The notes under the pieces were generated by a model. That model did no database searches. It was not told the DNA's origin and was given only the letters and a program-made list of their open reading frames with translations. This document shows positions 27,760 through 35,004 of a stretch of 64,000 nucleotides of DNA, in pieces. The DNA lies in NCBI RefSeq assembly GCF_018343695.1, contig NZ_JAGYPJ010000001.1, forward strand, positions 3,025,992-3,089,991, in the 5' to 3' direction. Numbering within the stretch: the stretch's first letter is position 1; the number at the start of each line of letters is the position of its first letter. The position numbers and the translations under genes were made by a program. Source of the DNA: Lederbergia citrisecunda (GTDB lineage Bacteria > Bacillota > Bacilli > Bacillales > Bacillaceae_C).

Positions 27760-28731
27760 TTAGCCTGAATTTCTGCTCATTAATTCTACTTTTAACGGTT
27801 CCGGCTCAAAATCAAAGTTTTGCTCCAGCATTTTAAATAATGTATTTGCAGCTGTTATACCCCATTTTTTTCGAGGTACACTTATCGTTGTTAAAGATGG
27901 GGTAAAGAAATGTGACATGTATATATCATCGAATCCAACAACTGATATATCCTCTGGAACTCTGATTTTACTCTCTTGAATCGCCTTGATGGCACCTATC
28001 GCCATTTCATCATTTGCACAAATGATAGCTGTTGGGTTATTACCATTAGCTTTTGCCAAGTAGTTTTTCATTTCGGTATAGCCGCTCATTTCCGTGAAAT
28101 CAGCTCGGATTAAGTCACTCTCTAAAAACTCTAAACCTTGGTTTGCGACTTCTTTACTAAAACCTTTTAAGCGGGTTTCCCCGTCATATGATGCTTCCGA
28201 CCCGGCGATAAAACCAATACGTTTATGTCCTTTTTCTTTCAAATGTCTAACTGCAATTGCGGAGCCTTCTTCATTTGGAAGGAGAACATTTTTTATGTAT
28301 GGATTTATTAATTCGCGGTCAAGTACTACGCACGGTAGTTTTTCACTTGCTAATACTTCTAGCAGTTCGTCTTCCATGTGGTAATTTAATATGATGGCAC
28401 CATCCACATACCTTTCCACAAGGAGCCTGTGCGTATCTGCGGTTGCACATACGACCAGTTCATACTTATTCTTCATGACTACATCTTGGATGCCTTCGAC
28501 CATATCATTAAAGAATGGACCAGTAAATCCGCTTAAAAATAAACCGATGATATTCGTTTTTTGCTCTTTTAAATTTTTAGCGAGCCCATTTGGTCGGTAG
28601 CCAATTTCCTTTGCTGCTTGAAGTACTTTTTCTTTCGTATCGTTTGTAATAAGTGGACTGTTATTTATGGAATAAGATGCCGTCGAAACACTGACTCCGG
28701 CGCGTTTCGCCACATCTTTTAAAGTAACCAA
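27760..28731 (-). CDS. LacI-family transcriptional regulator
   Basis: The 323-residue protein has the LacI helix-turn-helix at residues 2-25 (VTLKDVAKRAGVSVSTASY) and the hinge region (GYRPNGLAKNLK), followed by a periplasmic-binding-type effector domain (GHKRIGFIAGSEASYDGETR; DISVVGFDDIYMSHFFTPSLTTI). It heads the sugar locus and is transcribed with it. The TTG start at 28731 follows GGGGGAGGG. Three GAAACGTTTC palindromes upstream are its probable operators, one over the promoter start site, so it represses itself and the operon until a sugar releases it. Confidence 0.9.
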   Translation of the reverse strand: MVTLKDVAKRAGVSVSTASYSINNSPLITNDTKEKVLQAAKEIGYRPNGLAKNLKEQKTNIIGLFLSGFTGPFFNDMVEGIQDVVMKNKYELVVCATADTHRLLVERYVDGAIILNYHMEDELLEVLASEKLPCVVLDRELINPYIKNVLLPNEEGSAIAVRHLKEKGHKRIGFIAGSEASYDGETRLKGFSKEVANQGLEFLESDLIRADFTEMSGYTEMKNYLAKANGNNPTAIICANDEMAIGAIKAIQESKIRVPEDISVVGFDDIYMSHFFTPSLTTISVPRKKWGITAANTLFKMLEQNFDFEPEPLKVELMSRNSG

Positions 28732-28751
28732 ATACCCTCCCCCTTTTAATT

Positions 28752-28761
28752 GAAACGTTTC
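28752..28761. promoter_or_regulatory. LacI-type operator copy 1
   Basis: Perfect palindrome GAAACGTTTC, 20 bp before the regulator start. It is the nearest of three identical cores. Core-to-core distance to copy 2 is 34 bp. Confidence 0.65.
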
Positions 28762-28785
28762 AAAAAAATGGCAACACTTTCATTC

Positions 28786-28795
28786 GAAACGTTTC
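28786..28795. promoter_or_regulatory. LacI-type operator copy 2
   Basis: Perfect palindrome GAAACGTTTC. It lies 34 bp from copy 1 and 54 bp from copy 3, close to whole helical turns, so dimers or looped tetramers could bind on one face of the DNA. Confidence 0.65.
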
Positions 28796-28839
28796 TATTG
28801 GCAGAAGAAAAAAAGAAGCGTCTTTTACTTTTTGCAGTT

Positions 28840-28849
28840 GAAACGTTTC
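28840..28849. promoter_or_regulatory. LacI-type operator copy 3, over the transcription start
   Basis: Perfect palindrome GAAACGTTTC lying directly after the -10 box of the predicted promoter, so a bound repressor would cover the start site. Confidence 0.7.
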
Positions 28850-28855
28850 GATAAT

Positions 28856-28884
28856 ATTATAAAACGATGTGTTATCGTTTACAA
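28856..28884 (-). promoter_or_regulatory. Sigma-A promoter of the lacI/sugar operon
   Basis: On the minus strand TTGTAA, 17 nt, and TATAAT. The -10 is a perfect consensus and the start (near 28849) falls on operator copy 3. Confidence 0.75.
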
Positions 28885-28950
28885 CTATTTATAATATTTT
28901 TTTTTAAAATCTTTGCTATCGGTTCACTTTTATTATAATTGGATATATCA

Positions 28951-29259
28951 GTGATAGATACTGGAATAATCAACCAATTAGTATCATCCAAAAAATGGGG
29001 TAATAGTCTAGCCCCCTATAAGGCACTTGTATCAGGAATGTTTTTAAAAGATTTTCCGTTGCTTCACACAGTTCATTAGTAATGCCAAACTGGAGAAATA
29101 GAGGAATCGCTCACAATATCTTAATAGAGGCATTATTCTATTGGTCTCGAAAAGGTTGAGTTGGAAATTTTGATGGATAACGACTCCGCTTCAAACCTTT
29201 ATAAATCAGTAGGATTTCAAGCTATATCAGAAAAAATGCGCTTTTGGAGCGGTCTATAG
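28951..29259 (+). pseudogene. Frameshifted GNAT acetyltransferase relic
   Basis: On the plus strand MPNWRNRGIAHNILIEALF (from 29082) is the acetyl-CoA loop region of a GNAT protein. KVELEILMDNDSASNLYKSV (from 29152) is its C-terminal motif, ending at TAG 29257-29259. The two parts are in different frames, and in-frame stops occur upstream, so the gene is dead. The left boundary is a guess. It lies between the sugar locus promoter and the ThuA-like gene. Confidence 0.65.
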
Positions 29260-29263
29260 AAAG

Positions 29264-29303
29264 AAAAAACGTGAGGCCGTTGATTAACAGCCTCACGTTT
29301 TTT
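29264..29303. terminator. Bidirectional terminator between two broken genes
   Basis: A perfect 14-bp stem (AAAAAACGTGAGGC and its complement) with a 12-nt loop. A- and T-runs on both sides allow termination for the GNAT relic on plus and the ThuA-like gene on minus. Confidence 0.85.
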
Positions 29304-29945
29304 AACTCAAACACCATTTGATAGAGTCCGCTACTAGTTTTACTGTTGTCGGGTGTTGCAGAGCTTCCTGAGTATGTGCGGGAGTTAGGCAAAGAACTCT
29401 TCCATCGCCATAATGATGGTACCAACCTGCTACGGATTTACCATCCTTTGATTCAGATTGTAGGAATACCTTTGTATTTTCAACATCACAACATCAACAA
29501 AGTAATGCTCATCTATGATTTCGAATGACAACTTGGGATCTATGACTTCGTTTTGATTATCAGCACTGTATTTAATATTAGACATCTCAGGGTGATATTG
29601 AAAATAGCCTCTAAGCATATTTATGTATGTTTTGACTTCATAAGATGCCAAACCAGAATGCCAAGCAAACCACGCCCCACCATTCTCTACATAATTTGAA
29701 ATAATGAATGCTTCTTCCTCATCCATCCATATTGCGGTTTGTGGATCTGTAGGATTTATCTTGTTCCCTTTAAATAGAATAACTAAATCCGGCTTCTCCT
29801 GAAGTCGGGTAATCAATTCTTTTCCATGAATATACTCTACAGTTACATCCTGATCTAATTGTTTTACTGCAGTGTCTAAAGCATGACGGCACATTGTTTC
29901 ATCATGATAAAAATCACCTAATGCTGCAAAAACTTTAAAAGTCAT
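29302..29945 (-). pseudogene. ThuA-like domain gene, frameshifted by an 8-bp tandem duplication
   Basis: The first 155 residues look like a ThuA-like glutamine-amidotransferase-fold protein (trehalose-utilisation family), with VFAALGDFYHDETM, DLVILFKGNK and FAWHSGLASY. At 29481-29496 the 8-bp unit caacatca occurs twice in tandem, shifting the frame into a stop at 29430-29432. Removing one copy restores a frame of 211 residues ending GWYHHYGDGRVLCLTPAHT and IKWCLS at 29302-29304, as expected for the family. It may be a recent inactivation or a reversible slip. The ATG at 29945 follows AGGAGGAG. Confidence 0.8.
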
Positions 29946-29959
29946 ACCCGCTCCTCCTA

Positions 29960-30430
29960 TTATGATATTTGCTTAAAACCTTCTTCCTCCAAGTAATTTT
30001 CCGCATCGCTTTTCGAACCAAAACTATCAACTAAGTTTAGACCAGCGTAAATATTCCAAAGCATATCTTCATGTATTAATACGAGCGTCTGCCCTTCTTC
30101 GTTACTCCAATTATACTCTTGTAGATTTATCACTTCACTACTATCCACGATTTCTTCCGATAAGTATTGAATAGAATCCTTTATCATTTTTCGAAGTTCC
30201 TCTTCAGTAGCTTCCCTAATATTGACGAGACCTTTATGATCAGCTTGATATTGAGGCAAATCTCCAACATAGACGAAACCATTTCCATTTGGATGTAGAT
30301 GATAAACTACAACTGTTTTATCGTATAAACTATCCGCAAAATGATAATTCAACCGCTTCATTGAAACTTCCTTTTTAGAAAGGTGGGGAAATGATTCTAT
30401 AATTGCTTGTTTCTCTTCAAATGTGAGCAT
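29960..30430 (-). CDS. Conserved-looking hypothetical protein, unknown function
   Basis: This is a 156-residue soluble acidic protein with no signal peptide. Its N-terminus (LTFEEKQAIIESFPHL) is helical. Strand-rich segments follow, such as KTVVVYHLHPNGNGFVYVG and QTLVLIHEDMLWNIY, and it ends DAENYLEEEGFKQIS. I do not recognise a family. It lies 14 bp upstream of the ThuA-like gene on the same strand and is likely cotranscribed. The ATG at 30430 follows AAAGGAAAC. Confidence 0.65.
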   Translation of the reverse strand: MLTFEEKQAIIESFPHLSKKEVSMKRLNYHFADSLYDKTVVVYHLHPNGNGFVYVGDLPQYQADHKGLVNIREATEEELRKMIKDSIQYLSEEIVDSSEVINLQEYNWSNEEGQTLVLIHEDMLWNIYAGLNLVDSFGSKSDAENYLEEEGFKQIS

Positions 30431-30591
30431 TTTTTGTTTCCTTTCTATTTTTGACTTTATTCTTATTCTATTTTATATAAATTTATTTTCTTAAATACTC
30501 GAACGTATGTTCTGATTGTGATAAGATAAAAATAGTAATTGCATAAGCAGGGCGGGCGGGTGGCTACTTCTCCATAAAGGAGGTGATGCCA

Positions 30592-30699
30592 ATGACGATA
30601 TTCGAATCGATGAGTCTTATGATACAACTTTGTGTTGGAATGATCACATTCCTTACGTTCATAATTACGATGGTCGTCATGATTTCCAAAAAGAAATGA
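30592..30699 (+). CDS. Type I toxin, TxpA/holin-like small hydrophobic peptide
   Basis: The 35-residue peptide begins MTIFESMSLMIQLCVG, has one membrane helix (about 9-31) and ends in ISKKK. This matches the holin-like toxin family of Bacillus type I toxin-antitoxin systems such as TxpA and BsrG. The ribosome site AGGAGGTGATGCCA is unusually strong. A structured 3' region follows, and a sigma-A promoter faces it from the other strand for an antisense RNA. When translated unchecked it would damage the membrane. The gene is not in a recognisable prophage here. Confidence 0.75.
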   Translation: MTIFESMSLMIQLCVGMITFLTFIITMVVMISKKK

Positions 30700-30826
30700 C
30701 CGTCCCCCTAGACCAAAGGATTGGACGGCCATTCTTGTTCTTTCAAAGGTCAACCGCTCTTCTTGCGGTGTGCAATTGCTTGACCGGGTGGTGGCACACC
30801 TGGTCATACCCATATTATGCTTCATT
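30687..30826 (-). ncRNA. Antisense RNA antitoxin (RatA-like)
   Basis: The predicted start (near 30826) lies after the promoter at 30833-30861. On the minus strand a terminator forms near 30688-30730: GGCCGTCC pairs with GGACGGTC and is followed by ATTTCTTTTT. The RNA would be about 140 nt and complementary to the toxin mRNA 3' UTR and its last codons, the layout of TxpA/RatA. Both ends are predicted from sequence only. Confidence 0.6.
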
Positions 30827-30832
30827 ACCTCT

Positions 30833-30861
30833 ATTATACATATGCAAATTCTACAATTCAA
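30833..30861 (-). promoter_or_regulatory. Promoter of the antitoxin RNA
   Basis: On the minus strand TTGAAT, 17 nt, and TATAAT. It is strong and lies convergent to the toxin gene. Confidence 0.65.
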
Positions 30862-31086
30862 TGAAAGTCATGTGACTTTAGACATATATCATAATCTATT
30901 AAATTAAAATATATCGATTCTGTTCATAGTCATCGCCATTTATCATGCAGAACTTATATTGTATGATAGGAGTAACAAATTTTCCCTATGCGTAAATTTT
31001 TTCCTCATAGGAACATTCCAATTTTTTTGCATAGATTATAAAAATAGAAGGCGCATGCCATATGAATCATAAAGGGAGTAAAAAGA

Positions 31087-31896
31087 ATGACAGAAAATGT
31101 ATTACTTGCATTTGGATTAACACTGTTTGCAGGATTGGCGACAGGAATTGGGAGCCTGTTCGCACTTTTTACATCCACAACGAATACTAAATTTTTATCT
31201 TTTTCTTTAGGTTTTTCAGCTGGTGTCATGATTTACGTATCCATGATTGAAATTTTTGTTAAAGCGAAGGATTCTCTTGTTCTCGCTCTAGGGATAGAAA
31301 AAGGAAACTGGGCGACTGTTGGAGGATTTTTCGGAGGAATGCTGCTAATAGCTTTAATTGACCAGTTTGTTCCAAAACAAGGAAATCCACACGAACTAAA
31401 AAAGGTGGAGGAAATGGACAAACAAGGAAATGGGATTAATGATCATGCATTATTAAAAATGGGAGCATTTACTGCGCTAGCCATTGGAATTCATAATTTC
31501 CCAGAAGGAATTGCAACCTTTACAGCAGCATTACAGGACCCCGGCCTAGGAATCGCTATTGCTATTGCCATTGCCATTCATAATATTCCAGAGGGAATTG
31601 CCGTTGCAGTACCAGTATATTTTGCAACTGGGAGTCGTAAAAGAGCCTTTAAATTATCCTTTTTATCTGGTTTGTCAGAACCTATCGGCGCAATAATGGC
31701 ATTCCTTATCTTAATGCCTTTTTTAACAGATGTGATGTTTGGGATAATCTTTTCAGCTGTTGCTGGGATCATGGTATTTATTTCTCTCGATGGCTTATTA
31801 CCTGCTGCTAAAAAATATGATGAAGCTCATACATCCATTTTTGGATTAGTAAGTGGCATGGTCGTTATGGCTATAAGTTTATTACTTATTATTTGA
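31087..31896 (+). CDS. zupT: ZupT-like ZIP-family metal transporter
   Basis: The 269-residue protein has eight predicted membrane helices. The ZIP metal site is clear in helices 4 and 5: IGIHNFPEGIATF and IAIHNIPEGIAVAVP, plus SEPIGA in helix 6. Such proteins bring zinc and other divalent metals into the cytoplasm. A short cytosolic loop (VEEMDKQGNG) lies between helices 3 and 4. The gene is monocistronic with its own terminator; the ATG follows AAAGGGAG. No Zur-type operator was recognised upstream. Confidence 0.88.
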   Translation: MTENVLLAFGLTLFAGLATGIGSLFALFTSTTNTKFLSFSLGFSAGVMIYVSMIEIFVKAKDSLVLALGIEKGNWATVGGFFGGMLLIALIDQFVPKQGNPHELKKVEEMDKQGNGINDHALLKMGAFTALAIGIHNFPEGIATFTAALQDPGLGIAIAIAIAIHNIPEGIAVAVPVYFATGSRKRAFKLSFLSGLSEPIGAIMAFLILMPFLTDVMFGIIFSAVAGIMVFISLDGLLPAAKKYDEAHTSIFGLVSGMVVMAISLLLII

Positions 31897-31922
31897 GAAA
31901 GAGGGTTCCCCCTTTCTTTTTT
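31896..31922 (+). terminator. Terminator of the ZIP transporter gene
   Basis: AGAAAGAGGG pairs (one mismatch) with CCCCCTTTCT around a TT(C) loop, followed by six T residues. Confidence 0.75.
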
Positions 31923-31960
31923 ATGTTATGCTTTTAAAAAAATGGGAGAGTGCGAAAATC

Positions 31961-32335
31961 ATGAACACTGGAATGCAAAAAATTGGTCAAATTGGTGTCC
32001 CTGTTCAAAACCTTATAAGAGCATTATCGTTTTATAAGGATTCGCTAGAATTACCGTTACTTTTTAACACAGATACAATGGCTTTCTTTGAATGTAATGG
32101 AATTAGACTTTTGCTAAGTCTCCCTGAAAAGGAAGAATTCGCCCATCCTAGCTCGGTTATTTATTTCCAGGTTGCAAACATTCATAATACATATGAGAAA
32201 TTAAAGGCAAAAGGAGTTACTTTTATAGATGAACCCCATCTAATTGCTAAAATGGAAAGCGTTGAAACGTGGATGGCGTTTTTTAAGGATACTGAAGACA
32301 ATACACATGCGATTATGAGTGAAGTGCAGGTTTGA
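31961..32335 (+). CDS. VOC-family protein
   Basis: About 124 residues with two beta-alpha-beta-beta-beta units: IGVPVQNLIRALSFYKDSLE at the start and VIYFQVANIHNTYEKLKAKG in the middle, ending FFKDTEDNTHAIMSE. The first metal ligand, usually His before the V/IxxxV strand, is Gln here (IGQIGVP), so metal binding is uncertain. A longer start at 31928 is possible, but the ATG at 31961 is nearer the plausible ribosome site GGGAGAG. Confidence 0.78.
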   Translation: MNTGMQKIGQIGVPVQNLIRALSFYKDSLELPLLFNTDTMAFFECNGIRLLLSLPEKEEFAHPSSVIYFQVANIHNTYEKLKAKGVTFIDEPHLIAKMESVETWMAFFKDTEDNTHAIMSEVQV

Positions 32336-32377
32336 ATTTTGATTAACGATGAAAATTTGTAGTTTTCTCATTTTATT

Positions 32378-32423
32378 GTTCGCGATGAAACTTTCCATTT
32401 CGATTTCATCGCGAACTTTTTTT
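32378..32423 (+). terminator. Terminator of the VOC gene
   Basis: A perfect 13-bp stem, GTTCGCGATGAAA with its complement, a 13-nt loop and seven T residues. Confidence 0.85.
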
Positions 32424-32480
32424 GAGGTTTCTCAATCCCTACTATTGGGCATCTACTTCTACAGAATTAAGAAAGAAAAT

Positions 32481-32861
32481 TTACTTAGGTGATTCGTTAA
32501 ATTGTAGAACGCCCCATAGATTACCTTCGGGATCATAAAATTTAAGTACCCAAGCAAAACCGTCATCCTGATACAGTTGGATTTTGGTATCAACTTTTGT
32601 CAACCGTTCATGAAGTTCATGAATCTCTGATGTTCGGAATAACAGGACTGGAAAATCTATCCCATTTACTAAATAATGTGCATAAGTTGAATCGTCATTT
32701 GTTTGCCATAACATCAGGCATGGTCCTTCCGGCAAGTCTAGGAATGCAATTCGCTCGCCATCGCGGCTACTTAATCGGAACCCCAATTGTTCGGTATACC
32801 ATTGTATTGCCCGGCCCATCTGACGAACTGGAATTTGCACATGTTCAAGCGACGTTAGCAT
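32481..32861 (-). CDS. VOC-family protein (glyoxalase-like)
   Basis: The protein has 126 residues: LEHVQIPVRQMGRAIQWYTE at the N-terminus and VLKFYDPEGNLWGVLQF at the C-terminus are the standard VOC motifs, with a candidate metal His in LEHVQIP. The substrate is unknown. The ATG at 32861 lies 8 nt after AGGAGA. It is unlike the neighbouring VOC gene on the plus strand, so not a recent duplicate. Confidence 0.8.
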   Translation of the reverse strand: MLTSLEHVQIPVRQMGRAIQWYTEQLGFRLSSRDGERIAFLDLPEGPCLMLWQTNDDSTYAHYLVNGIDFPVLLFRTSEIHELHERLTKVDTKIQLYQDDGFAWVLKFYDPEGNLWGVLQFNESPK

Positions 32862-33012
32862 GATCAACTCTCCTTTATTGTTTTCTCACCGTCTTTTTTA
32901 AAACTACTAAATTGCAAATTTATTAGAGTCTACGGCACTAATAGCCTTTAGATAGAACTAAAAATTAGCATAGAGTGCATAAAAACTATTTCTTTAGAAC
33001 GCCCTTTTAGAA

Positions 33013-34809
33013 TTAACCAACTATCTGTTTGCCAATGCTAGGAAAGTCATTGTACAAGTGTCTCACGATATCTCGTAATATTTTTAACCCAGCCACTTCA
33101 GCTGCTCTTGCTTCAAGAAGTATTTTAATAGCTTCAGCTTTCAATAGAGGATCAGATGTGTCTGCACTTTCAGGGAACGGGAATAATTGACGCATCCTAA
33201 CCCAAGCCTGATAGCTCAACATATAAACTTCAGCTGCTTTCATCATCAATCCTTGGAGTGTATTATCTTGAATTGCCATACAATGTGTAATGGCAGATTG
33301 AGTAAAAAAAGGAATTAAATATTGTCGTGAAGATGTAATCCATAAGAGGTTATAACTAGTGAAAAACTCATGTGCTGAACCCAGCTCAAAAGCTGAGATC
33401 CAGGCATCAATGGCAGCAATTCCGTTTTTGCTCTCGTTTTCTTCTTGTCCCTCATCATCTATGTGAGTAATGGCGATGTCAAGCGCAGTCCTTAAAGTTT
33501 TACGATAGCTTGCATCTTCTTCTTCGGTATATCTTGTAACGTTTAAATGTGGAGTCTCTTTCCGCTCTTTAAGTACCAATACAAACATTTCTGGATTAAT
33601 TGGCTCTCCATTTCGTGTTCGCCTTCCGAATTCATCATAGGAGAGTTCTCCACCATTTTGTGCATTAATATCATGAATATTTAAAATTCTCCGCTCATCA
33701 TCATACCCATATATCAGTCCGTGTTCATAGTTATCAAGATTCCACCCTACAACAGCGAGACCACGTTGTATACTTTCACGAATCATATCGAGTGCTTTTT
33801 CAACAGTATCTTCTTCCCAATCTCCACCATAAATATTAGCCGAAAGCACCTCCATATCGAAACCGAGATTATTCAGTGCAGCTCGAACTAAACTCCCATC
33901 TCCAAAAACATCCATCGGTAAAATAGAGGCATTCCCTGCATTAATGAAAAATGCTTGGCCCGTATATGCTAAAGTATCCTGTAAGCTAATCGACTTGTTC
34001 GAATACTTTATAGCTCCATCCAAGGCTTGGGCGAACGAGTTATAACAATCATTCCAATTCAATTGTTGGCGCTCAAGCGTATTCCTTAATGGAAATTTAC
34101 TTGTTTCTTTTATGCTTTTTCTTTTCCTACGAACAACAATAGGTCTCATTTGCGGATCCCCGGAGTACCCATTCTCCGTAAAGAGATTAGAAACTTCATT
34201 ATTTAAGAGTTCCCGATTATATATTCGAATATCATCAAGCATTCCATGAAACCAAAATCGTTTCTCCTTGGAATTCTTCTTACCGAAAAAAATAGGTTCT
34301 TCCAGATTTGGTACAAATCTTCCTATTTGCTCATCCTGCAATTCCCCATTTACATAAAGTTTATGATGAGTTCCGTTATAAATCGCAACCACGTGATACC
34401 ATACACCTTGCTGAATAGGATGCTTTCCAACTACATCACGCGCCCCCATTCGATGCCATGTAAAAAAATCACCTTTAGTGCTTAGCTGAAATACACGTTG
34501 GGAATTGTTCTTTTGACGACCATGATCGTCCTGTGAAATGATGGCATTATTCCATCCTTTTAGGATTGTTTCCTCATCGTATTTCACCCAAACAGACACT
34601 GAAAATGCTTCTGGACTTAGTGCTGGTGGGGGGTCTAAAACAATATAATCTCCCTCTCCGGAAAAGGCATAAGCTTGATCTGTTTCCCCAAAACGGTTGG
34701 TTGTTAAAGCAGCACCTTCCACCCTGCCATGGTGACCATTTCCACTAGTATCTTCAGCATTCCCGTTAAATAAATATTCACCTACTAACCCTTGTCTTAA
34801 GTTACTCAA
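33013..34809 (-). CDS. LamG/concanavalin-like domain fused to a C39/BtrH-like domain
   Basis: About 598 residues. The N-terminus (to about 230) is a LamG-like sandwich: GLVGEYLFNGNAEDTSGNGH, VSVWVKYDE, GVWYHVVAIYNGTHHKLYVNG and GMLDDIRIYNREL. After a basic linker (RRKRKSIKE) the C-terminal part begins LNWNDCYNSFAQALDGAI with a Cys and goes on to GWNLDNYEHGLIYGYDDERR. That pattern recalls BtrH/papain-like peptide-handling domains, with Cys and His as possible catalytic residues. The last 170 residues are helical. No signal peptide is seen. The TTG at 34809 lies 7 nt after AGGAGG and is preferred to the ATG at 34815. Function is unknown. Confidence 0.6.
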   Translation of the reverse strand: MSNLRQGLVGEYLFNGNAEDTSGNGHHGRVEGAALTTNRFGETDQAYAFSGEGDYIVLDPPPALSPEAFSVSVWVKYDEETILKGWNNAIISQDDHGRQKNNSQRVFQLSTKGDFFTWHRMGARDVVGKHPIQQGVWYHVVAIYNGTHHKLYVNGELQDEQIGRFVPNLEEPIFFGKKNSKEKRFWFHGMLDDIRIYNRELLNNEVSNLFTENGYSGDPQMRPIVVRRKRKSIKETSKFPLRNTLERQQLNWNDCYNSFAQALDGAIKYSNKSISLQDTLAYTGQAFFINAGNASILPMDVFGDGSLVRAALNNLGFDMEVLSANIYGGDWEEDTVEKALDMIRESIQRGLAVVGWNLDNYEHGLIYGYDDERRILNIHDINAQNGGELSYDEFGRRTRNGEPINPEMFVLVLKERKETPHLNVTRYTEEEDASYRKTLRTALDIAITHIDDEGQEENESKNGIAAIDAWISAFELGSAHEFFTSYNLLWITSSRQYLIPFFTQSAITHCMAIQDNTLQGLMMKAAEVYMLSYQAWVRMRQLFPFPESADTSDPLLKAEAIKILLEARAAEVAGLKILRDIVRHLYNDFPSIGKQIVG

Positions 34810-34969
34810 ATACATTCCTCCTCTTTTTAAAAAATGTGATTGAAAACTTTGAAATTTTAAGCGTTTCATATGTTGTTACGGAAATCATATCATTTCCATT
34901 TACACATGTACAGAACATATATTCCTATATTTTAAATCTCTTATATTGATGGTACCTCCACAGGAAAAA

Positions 34970-34998
34970 GCACCATTACGAGTTATCCGTAATGGCGC
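34970..34998 (-). terminator. Terminator of the D-amino-acid/amino-sugar operon
   Basis: CCATTACG pairs with CGTAATGG around a 7-nt loop, extended by GC pairs and followed on the minus strand by TTTTT. Confidence 0.75.
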
Positions 34999-35004
34999 CA
35001 AACC

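Noticed and set aside
28752-28849. cre sites for CcpA
   Set aside because: GAAACGTTTC cores lack the TG/CA arm spacing of a full cre; linkage to a LacI-family gene explains them better. Cross-binding cannot be excluded.
30463-30861. Minus-strand open frame of 132 codons across the toxin gene
   Set aside because: It lies over the antisense RNA region, has a Cys/His-rich nonsense-like sequence and no ribosome site; the plus-strand toxin explains the region.
30900-31086. Riboswitch or Zur operator upstream of the ZIP transporter
   Set aside because: A short CCTATG/CATAGG inverted repeat exists but matches no known metal riboswitch or Zur box.
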